The position numbers were made by a program, and so were the translations under genes. 64,000 nt of DNA from contig JAPOXK010000021.1 of NCBI GenBank assembly GCA_026707145.1, positions 233,588 to 297,587 on the forward strand, given 5' to 3'. Positions 15,847 to 24,985 of this stretch are shown here, one piece after another (position 1 is the first letter of the stretch; each line of letters begins with the position of its first letter). The notes under the pieces are model-generated. The model was not told where the DNA came from. It was given only the letters and a program-made list of their open reading frames with translations, and made no database searches. The DNA is from Chloroflexota bacterium (GTDB lineage: Bacteria > Chloroflexota > Dehalococcoidia > Bin125).

Positions 15847-17748
15847 CTAATCCTCGAGGGTGGTCAGATCCCCGGGATCGATGCCCAGCTCCCGCGCCTT
15901 CAGCACCCGGCGCATGATCTTGCCGCTCCGCGTCTTCGGCAGCGAGGGCACGAAGTCGATCGCCTTGGGGGTCGCGATCGGCCCCAGCGTGTTGCGCACC
16001 TGCTCGAATAGCTGCTTATGGAGGGCATCGCTGGGCTGAGATCCCGCTCGCAGCACCACGAAGGCCTTGATCTCCTCGCCCTTGATCGCGTCGGGGATTC
16101 CGATCACGCCGGCCTCCCCCACTGCGGGGTGCGACACCAAAGCGCTCTCCACGTCGGCCGTGCCGATCCGGTGCCCCGCCACGTTCAAGACATCGTCGGC
16201 GCGTCCCAGCACCGCGAAGTAACCGTCGCCATCCCGCGTCGCAACATCGCCTGCCGTGTAGACGCCCGGGATCAGGCTGTAGTACTCCTGGTAGCGCGCG
16301 TCGTTGTTCCAGATCGTCTGCAGCATGTGAGGCCAGCTGTTCTGGAGGACCAGGAAGCCGCCGTGCCCGTCCGCTACGGGCTTCCCTTCCCGGTCCACGA
16401 CCTCCGCGCGCACGCCGGGCAGCGGCCGCCCGACGCGCCCGATCTTGGCGACATCCGCAGGCAGAGTCCCCAGCGTCGGCCCGCCAGTCTCCGTCTGCCA
16501 CCAGTTATCGCAGACCGGTCCGCGATCTCGCATGACATGCCGGTAGGCCCAGATCTGCGCCTCCGGGTTGAGCGGCTCGCCTGCGCAGATCAGGATCGTG
16601 AGACTGTCGAGGTCGTACTTCGCCGGATACTTCCCGCCGAACCGCATGAACATTCGCAGCGCGGTGGGCGCCGTGAACAGCGTCGTCACGGCGTACCGCT
16701 CGATGATCGACCAGACGACGCCGGGATCCGGGTAGTCCGGCGCTCCCTCGCGCACTACCTGCGTCACGCCGTTGATCCAGGGTCCGTAGACGATGCACGA
16801 GTGACCCACGATCCAGCCGATATCGCTCGTGCACCAGTAGATGGTTTCCGGTTTCAGGTTGTAGGCGATCCTCGTGTTGCGCGCCACGCCGACCATGTAG
16901 CCCGCATGCGGATAGACCACACCCTTCGGCGTCCCCGTGGTTCCCGACGTGTAGAGGATGAACAGCGGGTCCGAGGCTTCCATCGGCTCCGCCTCCGCTT
17001 CGTCGGACGCGTCCGCCAGCGCCGGAACGAGATCGATCGCCCCCTGCGGCAGCGCCGTCTCGGGGCTCCGCCGGTGCAGGATCACCCGCCGCACGGGCGT
17101 TTCCCCGGAGAGCGCCTCGCTCGCGATCGACCACAAGTCGACCGTCTTCCCTCGCCGGACGCCTTGGTCGGCGACGATCAGCGCCGTCGCACCCGCGTCC
17201 TCGATGCGCGACCGCAAGGCCGTTGCCGCGAGTCCGGCATACACCACCGAGTGGATGGCGCCGATGCGCGCGCAGGCGAGCATGGCTGCCATGCCTTCCG
17301 GCGTCAGCGGCATGTAGATACAGACCCGGTCCCCCTTCTGCACTCCGGCCCGGCGCAGCACATTGGCGAATCGATTCACGAACCGCGCCAGCTCCTCGAA
17401 GGTGAACCGACGCTCCTCACCCTCCTCGCTCACCCAGATCAGTGCCGTTTTGGTGCGATTGGCCCCTTCGAGGTGCCGGTCCAGCACATTCTGCGTGATG
17501 TTGCAGCGCGATCCCGCGAACCACTCCGTGTGGTTGCGCTCGTCTTCGACCCGCAGCTCTCGCCACGGCTCGATCCAAGTCAGCTCGCGCGCGACCCTCG
17601 CCCAGTAGGCCTCGGTGTCGGCGTCTGCCACCTCGTAGGCCGTACGCCAGTCGGGCAAGATGGCATTGAGCCGGGTCGCCGCGACCGGCGCAACCCTCTC
17701 GCCTGCGTCCAGTAGACCGCGGAACTCCCCACCCGTCGCGTCTGCCAT
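15847..17748 (-). CDS. acyl-CoA synthetase (AMP-forming), acetyl-CoA-synthetase family
   Basis: This 633-residue ANL enzyme activates a carboxylate as acyl-AMP and transfers it to CoA. The A3 motif YTSGTTGTPKGV is near residue 270, the A5 region DNWWQTETGG near 415, A7 YTAGD near 500, and the A10 catalytic lysine in PKTRSGKIMRR near 610. Length and the N-terminal YWARVARELTW region fit the acetyl/propionyl-CoA synthetase group. GGGAG precedes ATG 17748. It is upstream on the same strand as the LLM-thiolase-DUF35 genes (69-bp gap) and may feed that pathway with CoA esters. Confidence 0.92.
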   Translation of the reverse strand: MADATGGEFRGLLDAGERVAPVAATRLNAILPDWRTAYEVADADTEAYWARVARELTWIEPWRELRVEDERNHTEWFAGSRCNITQNVLDRHLEGANRTKTALIWVSEEGEERRFTFEELARFVNRFANVLRRAGVQKGDRVCIYMPLTPEGMAAMLACARIGAIHSVVYAGLAATALRSRIEDAGATALIVADQGVRRGKTVDLWSIASEALSGETPVRRVILHRRSPETALPQGAIDLVPALADASDEAEAEPMEASDPLFILYTSGTTGTPKGVVYPHAGYMVGVARNTRIAYNLKPETIYWCTSDIGWIVGHSCIVYGPWINGVTQVVREGAPDYPDPGVVWSIIERYAVTTLFTAPTALRMFMRFGGKYPAKYDLDSLTILICAGEPLNPEAQIWAYRHVMRDRGPVCDNWWQTETGGPTLGTLPADVAKIGRVGRPLPGVRAEVVDREGKPVADGHGGFLVLQNSWPHMLQTIWNNDARYQEYYSLIPGVYTAGDVATRDGDGYFAVLGRADDVLNVAGHRIGTADVESALVSHPAVGEAGVIGIPDAIKGEEIKAFVVLRAGSQPSDALHKQLFEQVRNTLGPIATPKAIDFVPSLPKTRSGKIMRRVLKARELGIDPGDLTTLED

Positions 17749-17877
17749 GCTGATCTCCCGGCGCTCCGTCCGGATATCCGAAGCGCACCCAGAATTCTAG
17801 GAGCGCTCCACACCGCCGGACCAGGCAGCGCGGGACCCGGTGGCGCGAGTTCGTGAGCGGCTTCCCTAGGGTCGGCG

Positions 17878-18786
17878 CTAGAAGAGCTGCCCCATCTCCC
17901 GACCGATGGCGCGCAGGCGCTCTACCCGCTGCTCGGTGGGCGGGTGGCTGGAAAACCAGCGGCCCATCCCGCCCGCGAACGGATTGATGATGAACAGATG
18001 CTCGACCGCCGCGTTCGTCGTGCTCGCCGTAGCCGGACGCATCTGCTGCACCCGCTGATTGGCGAGCTGCAGCTTAGCCAAGGCCGATGCGAGCGCTTCC
18101 GGGTCCTGAGAATTCCGGGCCCCGGTCGCATCCGCGCTGAACTCGCGTGCCCGCGAGATCGCCAGCTTGATCAGTGTCGCCACGATGGGCGCGATAATCG
18201 CGAGCGCCAGCATGCCCGCGAGCTGTCCGATCTCTCCCCCGCCCCGGTCGTCGCGCCCACCGCCTGCGAACATGAAGCCAAAGAGCAATCCAAAGCGCGC
18301 GACCATCGCGATCAGCAAGATCGCGGTCGCGATCATCGCCACGATCGTGTTGATGAGCGTGTCGCGGTTCTTCACATGCGCCAACTCGTGCGCGAACACG
18401 CCGGCTAATTCACGCTCCGTGAGCAGCCCCATGATCCCAGTCGTCGCCGCAACCGCAGCGTGATTGGGGCTGCGCCCAGTTGCGAACGCGTTGGGCGCGG
18501 GATTCTGAACGATGTAGACCTTGGGTTTGGGGAGCTTCGCCTCATGGGCCGCCCGCTCCACGATTCGGTGCAGTTGGGGCGCCTCGGCCGCACTGACTTC
18601 GCGGGCGTGCATCATCGTCAACACGGCGCTGTCGGATTTCCAATACGCGAAGAAGTTCATGGCAAAGGCGATCACGGCCGCGATCACCAGTCCGACGTAG
18701 CCACCCATCAGCATCCCTGCGACCAGTAACAGGCCGCTTAGCAGCACGATCAAGAAGAGCGTCTTGACCCCGTTCGTCCCGATCAC
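17878..18786 (-). CDS. htpX: membrane zinc metalloprotease HtpX
   Basis: The 302-residue M48 peptidase acts in membrane-protein quality control. Two N-terminal hydrophobic segments (about 7-27 and 32-50) are followed by the zinc site HELAH near residue 130 and further membrane segments near 148-170 and 185-205; the downstream Glu ligand is in FSADATGA (here Ala-Asp, so SAD rather than the more common EYxAD). GTG 18786 has AAGGAG 9 nt upstream. The C-terminal HPPTEQRVERL is typical of HtpX. It has no close partner and is probably monocistronic. Confidence 0.92.
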   Translation of the reverse strand: MIGTNGVKTLFLIVLLSGLLLVAGMLMGGYVGLVIAAVIAFAMNFFAYWKSDSAVLTMMHAREVSAAEAPQLHRIVERAAHEAKLPKPKVYIVQNPAPNAFATGRSPNHAAVAATTGIMGLLTERELAGVFAHELAHVKNRDTLINTIVAMIATAILLIAMVARFGLLFGFMFAGGGRDDRGGGEIGQLAGMLALAIIAPIVATLIKLAISRAREFSADATGARNSQDPEALASALAKLQLANQRVQQMRPATASTTNAAVEHLFIINPFAGGMGRWFSSHPPTEQRVERLRAIGREMGQLF

Positions 18787-18949
18787 TCCAACGACTCCTT
18801 ACACCGCTATTAGCCGCATTGCGAGGCGCTGCGCCGGCCAGGCGCTGCAGCGGTCACGGCAGGGGTAGGGTATCAGGCATGCCGCCGGATCCATCCGCTT
18901 GGGACTCGTGCGATGGAGCCGTGTACGCCGGACGGGCCTCGCGAGAGAG

Positions 18950-19897
18950 CTAGGTCAGTAGTGTTCCAGGCGTCACGCCCGCCGCCGCGGCCCACTCGGC
19001 CGCCGGCACCCGCTTCCCGCCTTCCGCCTTCGCCGTGTCCACCCGCACGGCTCCCCGGCCGCAGCGAATCGTGAGACCTGCGGCTTCCACGGCGAGGACG
19101 CTTCCTGGCTGCCCCTGCGCTTCCTCATCGGGCTCCGCCTTTTGTGATCCGTAGAGCGTCACCTTGACGGCGTCTCCCGCCGGTCCGGCAATAGTCGACC
19201 ACGCTCCCGGCTGCCGGTCGCTCCCACGAATGAAATCGTGCACCCGCGGCGCGGCTTGGGTCCAGTCGATGCGGGCGATGTCGCCTTCCCAAGGTGCTTC
19301 GTAAGTCGCTTGGCTCTCATCTTGCGCGATCCGCGGCGCCTCGCCCTTCGCTATGCGCCGCACCGCCTCGGTCAGCGCCTCCACTCCTATGGGAAACAGC
19401 CGCTCTCGATAGAGGCTGTTCACGGTGTCGTTCTCGCTGATCGCACAGCGTTCCTGGAGCAGCACCGGTCCCGTATCGATCCCGGCGTCCACCCAGAAGA
19501 TCGTGCAGCCGGTTTCGGTATCCCCTTGCATGATCGCGTGATTGATCGCGCTCCGTCCCCGATGCTTGGGCAGCAAACTGGGGTGGTACTGGATCGTCGC
19601 TTGTGGCGGGAAGTCCAGAACCTGACTCGGGATGATCTGCGTGACGAAAGCCATCACGTTGAGAGCCGGCTTGGTCGAGGCGTAGGTTTCGAAGACGGTG
19701 GCATCCACGATTCCCTTGCGTTGCCAGCGCGCAGGCTGCTCGACGCGGACGCCGTCGCGACGCGCGGCCTCGGCGAGGGGGTCGGGGCGGCCCGTCTCGG
19801 GCGCCGTGAACACGCCGACGATCTCGTGACCGTCGTCACGCAGCCGCTCGTAGACCGCCGCGCCGAACGCTGCCTGTCCGATGATCGCGATCCGCAT
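18950..19897 (-). CDS. 10-formyltetrahydrofolate hydrolase-like formyltransferase-fold protein
   Basis: The 315 residues match the N-terminal hydrolase domain of vertebrate 10-formyl-THF dehydrogenase (ALDH1L1) better than methionyl-tRNA formyltransferase: YHPSLLPKHRGRSAIN near residue 104 holds the catalytic His, and WVDAGIDTG near 133 the catalytic Asp. The C-terminal domain (about 205-300) resembles the FMT C-domain. It probably splits 10-formyl-THF to THF and formate, or transfers the formyl group. The formate-THF ligase at 10962 makes the same cofactor in the reverse sense. AGGAGG precedes ATG 19897. Confidence 0.82.
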   Translation of the reverse strand: MRIAIIGQAAFGAAVYERLRDDGHEIVGVFTAPETGRPDPLAEAARRDGVRVEQPARWQRKGIVDATVFETYASTKPALNVMAFVTQIIPSQVLDFPPQATIQYHPSLLPKHRGRSAINHAIMQGDTETGCTIFWVDAGIDTGPVLLQERCAISENDTVNSLYRERLFPIGVEALTEAVRRIAKGEAPRIAQDESQATYEAPWEGDIARIDWTQAAPRVHDFIRGSDRQPGAWSTIAGPAGDAVKVTLYGSQKAEPDEEAQGQPGSVLAVEAAGLTIRCGRGAVRVDTAKAEGGKRVPAAEWAAAAGVTPGTLLT

Positions 19898-19978
19898 GCC
19901 CGCCTCCTGAATCGGATCTCCGCGAGAGAGCCTGAGCCTATGAGCCGAAGTGCGACAGGGTCAACGCGACGCTCGGCA

Positions 19979-20713
19979 TCAGGCCGGCCCTCCGGTCACC
20001 TCGCGAAGCTCGCCGTCGTGCATAGCGAACACCCGCTTGGCCCGCCGCGCCAGCGCCGCGTTGTGGGTCACCATTACCACCGCCTGGCCACCCGCATTCA
20101 GCTCTTCCAGCAGCGCAACCACCTCCTCGCCCGTCTTTGAATCCAGATTCCCGGTTGGCTCGTCGGCCAGGAGCACCGCCGGTTGGTTCGCGAGCGCTCG
20201 CGCGATCGCGACCCGCTGGCGCTCCCCGCCCGAGAGGCTCGCGGGGCGATGCTGCAAGCGCTCTCCCAGCCCCACCGTCCGCAGCAGGACCTCGGCGCGC
20301 TTGCGCCGCTCGCCTTTCGGCACTCCTGCCAGTTGCAACACGATCTCTACGTTCTCGCGGGTTGTCAGCGAGTGCAGTAAGTTGAAGGTCTGAAAGATGA
20401 AACCCACGGTGGTGAGTCGGCGCTTGGCCCGTGCCTCCGCGCCGAGCCGCCCCGTCGGCTCGCCTTGCAGTCGTACCTCTCCACGCGAAGGTGAATCGAT
20501 CAAGCCGAGTAGGTGCAGCAGAGTCGATTTCCCGCTCCCACTCGGTCCCACCACGGCGACGAAGTCGCCCGCTTGGACTTCCAGATTCACGGCGCGCAGC
20601 GCCTGCACATCACTTGCCCCTACTCGGAAGCTGCGACTGAGCCCTCGCGCGGCGAGCACAGGAGTATCCTTTCGCTTCGGTCGCGATTTGCGCTTAGGCC
20701 AGAGCCAAGCCAT
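19979..20713 (-). CDS. ABC transporter ATP-binding protein (LolD/MacB type)
   Basis: This 244-residue ATPase has Walker A GPSGSGKST near residue 56, the Q-loop at FIFQTFNLL, the ABC signature LSGGERQRVAIARAL near 155 and Walker B VLLADEPTGNLD near 175. The PTGNLDS form and short length place it with LolD/MacB/FtsE-type ATPases that drive FtsX-fold permeases. It begins 4 bp after the permease gene ends, so the two form a unit. The last residues end at about the normal family length. Confidence 0.93.
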   Translation of the reverse strand: MAWLWPKRKSRPKRKDTPVLAARGLSRSFRVGASDVQALRAVNLEVQAGDFVAVVGPSGSGKSTLLHLLGLIDSPSRGEVRLQGEPTGRLGAEARAKRRLTTVGFIFQTFNLLHSLTTRENVEIVLQLAGVPKGERRKRAEVLLRTVGLGERLQHRPASLSGGERQRVAIARALANQPAVLLADEPTGNLDSKTGEEVVALLEELNAGGQAVVMVTHNAALARRAKRVFAMHDGELREVTGGPA

Positions 20714-20717
20714 TGAA

Positions 20718-21938
20718 CTACTCGTATCGGAGCGCGACGATCGGATCGACCCGCAGCGCGCGCACTGCGGGCAATATCGCAGCCAGCAGCCCCAGTGCCG
20801 TCAGCAACCCGACCGATTGCGCCTCGATCCGCCGGCTCCGGATCGCGGCTGCGTCGGGCCCCAATGCCTTCATGATCACCAAGCGCGAGATCGGCACCCC
20901 CAGCGCCGATCCGGCCAATGCGACGAGCAAGGCCTCCGCGAGGATCATGCCCGTGATCGCACTACCAGGCGCCCCGATCGCTCGGAGCGTCCCCAGCTCC
21001 TTCGTCCGCTCCAATACCGCTACGAACATGACCACCGTGATCAGCAGCGCCGCCACGACCACCGCTGTCCAGCGCACCACCCGGAAGAATTGCTGCGTGC
21101 GGTCCAGCAACTGCCGGGCGCTGGCCGTCAGCTGCTTGTCGCTGACCACCATGAGCGCAGGGTGCGATGCCTCCAACGCGGCTTCTAGCTCCGCAATGTC
21201 CTTGGTTCGCCGCGGCGTCACGATCGCGGCGCTCACCGTCTCCGTCTGTCCCAGCAGCGCCCGCGCCGACTCCAGGGGCATCACGACGCACGAGCGCAGC
21301 AGCTGGTTCGTCTGCGGCTCAATGATCCCTATCACCCGGAACGGCGCCCCGCGGATCTCTAGGTCACTCCCTGGCGCCGCCAGCGCGATCGGCCCGATCG
21401 GCGATTCCACTTCGGTGGTCGCCGACGCCTGGGCCGCCAGGTAGCGCGCTGCCAGGACTCCCAGAATGACCGGCGCCGGCTCATGTCCGGCAGCGCCGCT
21501 GTCCGCGGGTAAGCGATTGGTCCCGAGCATCGCGGGCGCGCCAGCCAGGAAGGCGTCCTCCCTGCCTATCTCCAGCCCCACCACCAGCGCTTCCGGCGGC
21601 GCCGTCGCGAAGGGCGGCGGTGCCAGCACCGCGAACGATACCGCCGTGGACTTCGAACGCTGCACGCGATCCGAGACCAGGACGCGCTCCACGGCTTCGA
21701 ACGGGATTGAGGAAGAGATCGGTGGCCACTCGATCCCGGTCGTTCCGGCAGCGCTCCGCGACTGGATCACCAAGCGCCCGGTGAAGCGTTGCATCTGCAT
21801 ATCCAGGTCTTCGGAGATGAATCGCATCACCGTCGTCACCACGATATGGAGGTTCACGCACACGCCGAACCCCGCCACAGTCAGGAGTGTCCGCAGCTTC
21901 TTCGATAGGAGATTCCCCGTAACGACGCTCAGCAGCAC
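20718..21938 (-). CDS. ABC transporter permease, FtsX/MacB fold
   Basis: The 406-residue permease has the MacB-type layout: an N-terminal membrane helix (about 14-35), a large extracytoplasmic domain (36-285), and three helices in the C-terminal FtsX domain near 285-310, 335-360 and 370-390. LGTLRAIGAPGSAITGMILAEALLVALAGS is the coupling region. The start is GTG 21938 with only a weak ribosome-binding site. With the ATPase it forms a mechanotransmission-type complex rather than a classical importer; the substrate is unknown. Confidence 0.88.
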   Translation of the reverse strand: MLLSVVTGNLLSKKLRTLLTVAGFGVCVNLHIVVTTVMRFISEDLDMQMQRFTGRLVIQSRSAAGTTGIEWPPISSSIPFEAVERVLVSDRVQRSKSTAVSFAVLAPPPFATAPPEALVVGLEIGREDAFLAGAPAMLGTNRLPADSGAAGHEPAPVILGVLAARYLAAQASATTEVESPIGPIALAAPGSDLEIRGAPFRVIGIIEPQTNQLLRSCVVMPLESARALLGQTETVSAAIVTPRRTKDIAELEAALEASHPALMVVSDKQLTASARQLLDRTQQFFRVVRWTAVVVAALLITVVMFVAVLERTKELGTLRAIGAPGSAITGMILAEALLVALAGSALGVPISRLVIMKALGPDAAAIRSRRIEAQSVGLLTALGLLAAILPAVRALRVDPIVALRYE

Positions 21939-22019
21939 CCGCTGATGCTACCTGCCTCGCGGGATGCGAGCAGCCGCCAAGTAGGCCGCTGCGCCCGGGA
22001 GAGGGCGAGAGGTTCCTGC

Positions 22020-22361
22020 CTACGAATCCTGCAAATGGCAGAAGAACTGCCGTTGTTCGGGCGGGCCAGTCATGTGGTCGAGCCGCACCGCGACCTCGCA
22101 GCCGCTATCGAGCCGCAGCCTCAAGTCCGGCTTGTCTTGGTAAACCAGCATCTCCAGCGCGCCTTTCGGCGACACGCCGGATAGTTGCACGCTGTAGGCC
22201 TCTTCAAGGTGCGCGGGGCGGCGTGGGTCGCAGCGCCCATGCGCTACCGTCGACGCATCAGGCGTAAGGATGGTGCAATCGGTCGTCTCGGGAAGAATCG
22301 TTGCGAGGTCGATAGCAGGCCCGGCAGCCGAGAGGTTCGGGTGAGCGGATACGCTAGTCAT
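22020..22361 (-). CDS. hypothetical protein with its own sigma70-like promoter
   Basis: I do not recognise this 113-residue protein. It has no signal peptide or membrane segment, two His and three Cys, and a C-terminal half rich in beta-type residues (VYQDKPDLRLRLDSGCEVAVRLDHM) that might form a small sensor or binding domain similar to PilZ-like barrels; that is only a resemblance in pattern. It is likely real because AGGAG precedes ATG 22361 and a good promoter lies just upstream. It is transcribed separately from the ABC genes 80 bp downstream. Confidence 0.62.
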   Translation of the reverse strand: MTSVSAHPNLSAAGPAIDLATILPETTDCTILTPDASTVAHGRCDPRRPAHLEEAYSVQLSGVSPKGALEMLVYQDKPDLRLRLDSGCEVAVRLDHMTGPPEQRQFFCHLQDS

Positions 22362-22399
22362 GAGGGCTCCTCGGGAAGCCCAGCCACCAAACTGATTAC

Positions 22400-22428
22400 A
22401 TTCTTTAACGTTAAGTTCGATCTGTCAA
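22400..22428 (-). promoter_or_regulatory. sigma70-type promoter for the 22361 gene
   Basis: On the minus strand TTGACA (22428-22423) is followed by a 17-nt spacer and AAGAAT (22405-22400), a perfect -35 and 4 of 6 at -10. The surrounding 45 bp is markedly AT-richer than its neighbours. The start codon lies about 38 nt downstream of the -10. Confidence 0.6.
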
Positions 22429-22567
22429 TCGATACGCCGCGCGAGGCGCATCGCCTTCGGCGGCTTTGGGACGGCTCCGCCAGCCGTCATTGATCCCGGC
22501 GATCATTCGAGGACCACGTGGGGCATGACTAGCGGCACCGATCCGCATCGGCCATACTGCCTCGGTC

Positions 22568-23527
22568 ATGGGTACCCGACTCAAGGATCGTGTCGCCATC
22601 GTTACGGGCGCCGGCCGCGGTATCGGTCGCGGCGAGGCGATTCTGCTTGCTTCCGAGGGCGCCAAAGTCGTCGTGAACGACCTCGGCGGCGCGCAGACTG
22701 GCGAAGGCGGTAGCAGCAGTGCTCCCGCCGACCAAGTCGTCGACGAGATCAGGGCCGCTGGGGGGACTGCACTCGCTAATTACGATTCCGTTGCGGAAAC
22801 CGACGGCGCCGATCACCTTATCCAGAGCGCCATGGACGCTTTTGGGCGCCTCGACATCCTCGTGAACAACGCCGGCATCATTCGGGATCGCATGGTCTAC
22901 AACATTCCCGAAGAGGAATGGGATCGCGTTCACGGGGTGCACTTGAAAGGGCACTTCAACTGCATCCGCGCCGCCGCGCCCATCTTGCGGGCGCAGCGCT
23001 CCGGTCGCATCGTCAACACCTCGTCGGAGGCCGGGCTCGGCAGCATGGGTCAGGCTTCCTACGGCTCCGCAAAGGAGGGGATCGTCGGCCTCACGCGTAC
23101 AGTAGCCAAGGACCTTGGGCGCTACGGGATCACCTGCAACGCCATCCGCCCCCGCGCTTCCACGCGGATGACCGAGAACCCGGAGCTCAAGGAAGCGACG
23201 ACGCGCATGGGTGAGCTCCGCAAACGCCCCGGGCAGTTCGCAGTCCCCGAGCAGGAGGACTTCCTCATCGCGGGCGGCGGACCCGATCCCCAAATTCACC
23301 GGGCTGAGAACGTCGCTCCCATCGTGGTCTGGCTCTGCACGGACAAGGCCGCCAAGATCAACGGCCGCACCTTTCTCACGGGGGGCTACGCCATCGGCCT
23401 CTACGAGGAGCCCCACATTGAGGCAGAGATGATCTGCCGAGATGGCTGGTCGGTCGACGCGATCGACGCTGCCGTTCCTACAACCTTCCTTGCCCGCGAC
23501 ATGAATCCTCAGCTCTTCGACGAGTAA
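22568..23527 (+). CDS. SDR dehydrogenase, (3R)-hydroxyacyl-CoA-dehydrogenase-like, copy A
   Basis: The 319-residue SDR has TGAGRGIGRGEA near residue 14 for NAD(P) binding, NNAG near 98, the catalytic Ser region NTSSEAGLGSMG near 150 and YGSAK near 162. The insertion between strands 2 and 3 (NDLGGAQTGEGGSSS) and the C-terminal extension to 319 residues resemble the dehydrogenase part of multifunctional enzyme type 2, which acts on 3-hydroxyacyl-CoAs. It is followed 5 bp later by a close paralogue. Confidence 0.87.
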   Translation: MGTRLKDRVAIVTGAGRGIGRGEAILLASEGAKVVVNDLGGAQTGEGGSSSAPADQVVDEIRAAGGTALANYDSVAETDGADHLIQSAMDAFGRLDILVNNAGIIRDRMVYNIPEEEWDRVHGVHLKGHFNCIRAAAPILRAQRSGRIVNTSSEAGLGSMGQASYGSAKEGIVGLTRTVAKDLGRYGITCNAIRPRASTRMTENPELKEATTRMGELRKRPGQFAVPEQEDFLIAGGGPDPQIHRAENVAPIVVWLCTDKAAKINGRTFLTGGYAIGLYEEPHIEAEMICRDGWSVDAIDAAVPTTFLARDMNPQLFDE

Positions 23528-23532
23528 TCGCG

Positions 23533-24495
23533 ATGTCCAACCGACTCCAAGGCCGCGTCGCACTCGTCACCGGATCTGGTGGAGGCATCGGCCGTGCGGA
23601 GGCTTTGGCACTCGCCGCCGAAGGCGCCCAGGTGGTCGTCAACGATATCGGCGCGAGCGTCACCGGCATTGAGGGGCAGGCCAGTCGCACTCCCGCGGAG
23701 GAGGTCGTCGCCGAGATCAGGCAGGCCGGTGGGGAAGCGGTGCCCAACTTCGACTCCGTCGCCGACCACAAAGCCGCAGAGCGCATCATCCAAGCGACGC
23801 TCGATGCCTTTGGCCGCCTCGATATCCTGGTCAATAATGCGGGCGTTCTCCAAGAGCAGATGGTCTGGAAGATCAGCGATGAACAATGGGATCGCGAACA
23901 CGGCGTTCACCTCAAGGGCGCGTTCAACACCATTAAGTTCGCCGCACAGATCTTTCGTCAACAGAAGTCCGGCCGCATCGTCAACACGGCCTCGCCGGCC
24001 GGGCTCGGCGCCATGGGCCATGCTTCCTACGCCTCGGCGAAGGAGGGCGTCGTCGGCCTGACCCGCACGGTGGCGAAGGACCTAGGCCGTTACGGTGTGA
24101 CCTGCAACGCGATCCGCCCCGCCGCACGCACGCGCATGACCGTGAACCCCGACCTCGAGGCCAATCTCGAGCGCATGCGCGAGATGCGCACTCGCCCCGG
24201 GCAGTTTGCCGATCCGATGCTCGAGGAGATCGTCCTGGCTGGCGAAGGGCTCAAGGCCGATCTCTTCCATCCCAACAACGTCGCCGCCTTTGTCGTCTGG
24301 CTGTGTACCGACGCCGCTCGCCGGATCAACGGGCGCACCTTCTTCGTGGGCGGCGATCGCATCGGCCTTTACGCGGAGCCGACCGCGAAGTCGGTGCTCT
24401 GCAACGACGGCCCCTGGGCCCTCGACGCCTTGGACGCTCTCTTCGACGCCAGCTTCCTCTCCGACGACATGAACCCCAATGCGCCGGAGCAGTAA
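23533..24495 (+). CDS. SDR dehydrogenase, (3R)-hydroxyacyl-CoA-dehydrogenase-like, copy B
   Basis: This tandem paralogue of the preceding gene has 320 residues and the same order: TGSGGGIGRAEA, NNAG, NTASPAGLGAMG and YASAK. Large blocks such as SAKEG and VGLTRTVAKDLGRYG are shared with copy A, so the pair arose by duplication. The two may form a heteromer or act on different chain lengths or stereochemistry. A terminator closes the transcript 33 bp downstream. Confidence 0.88.
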   Translation: MSNRLQGRVALVTGSGGGIGRAEALALAAEGAQVVVNDIGASVTGIEGQASRTPAEEVVAEIRQAGGEAVPNFDSVADHKAAERIIQATLDAFGRLDILVNNAGVLQEQMVWKISDEQWDREHGVHLKGAFNTIKFAAQIFRQQKSGRIVNTASPAGLGAMGHASYASAKEGVVGLTRTVAKDLGRYGVTCNAIRPAARTRMTVNPDLEANLERMREMRTRPGQFADPMLEEIVLAGEGLKADLFHPNNVAAFVVWLCTDAARRINGRTFFVGGDRIGLYAEPTAKSVLCNDGPWALDALDALFDASFLSDDMNPNAPEQ

Positions 24496-24528
24496 CGCGG
24501 AGAGCTGCACGGTAACGCTGTCAATAAG

Positions 24529-24550
24529 AAAGCCCGCACAGGCGGGCTTT
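24529..24550. terminator. bidirectional rho-independent terminator
   Basis: AAAGCCCGC pairs perfectly with GCGGGCTTT around ACAG, a 9-bp stem. On the minus strand it is followed by CTTATT, giving a good U-tract for the gene ending at 24574; on the plus strand the 3' TTT of the stem serves the SDR pair. It lies between convergent genes, as expected of a shared terminator. Confidence 0.85.
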
Positions 24551-24573
24551 CCCTGCGTCACGGGGAGGGTCGC

Positions 24574-24921
24574 TTAGACCTCCAGCATCCCCGTCTCACC
24601 CTGATCGGCTTGGTCGTATGGCTCCGAGCCGCCGCCCTTGCGCGCGCCGAAGTAGATAAAGCCGCCCAATCCGAGGCCCAGTACCAGCCCCACGCCGACG
24701 ATGATCCAGATCAGCCACTCGTCGAAACCGTTCGCGTTCGAGCTCAAGTGTTGGTTTCCCGCGCCAAGGTTGACGGCGATCGCGTTCACGACCACGAACA
24801 GGACCGCGTGCACAATCATTGCCGGAACCACGACAGCCGCCTTGATATAGAGCGGTTGACGCATAAACCACTGCAGCACCTGCGTGAGATCCTGCAGCAG
24901 CTTCCCCATCATCTGGTCCAT
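24574..24921 (-). CDS. small two-helix membrane protein
   Basis: I use ATG 24921 (MDQMMGKLLQDL) with GGGGGAG upstream; the track's longer ORF adds a tail that overlaps the next gene's region and lacks family character. The 115-residue protein has two strong hydrophobic segments at about 28-52 and 70-95, the second ending in GGFIYFGARKGGG, followed by an acidic tail. I do not recognise a family. It resembles small assembly or stability subunits only in architecture. Confidence 0.65.
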   Translation of the reverse strand: MDQMMGKLLQDLTQVLQWFMRQPLYIKAAVVVPAMIVHAVLFVVVNAIAVNLGAGNQHLSSNANGFDEWLIWIIVGVGLVLGLGLGGFIYFGARKGGGSEPYDQADQGETGMLEV

Positions 24922-24985
24922 CAGTCTCCCCCCTGTATGGCAGTATGACCCCGCGCGGGCGATTGCGTCTAGCCGAACCGAGTCA

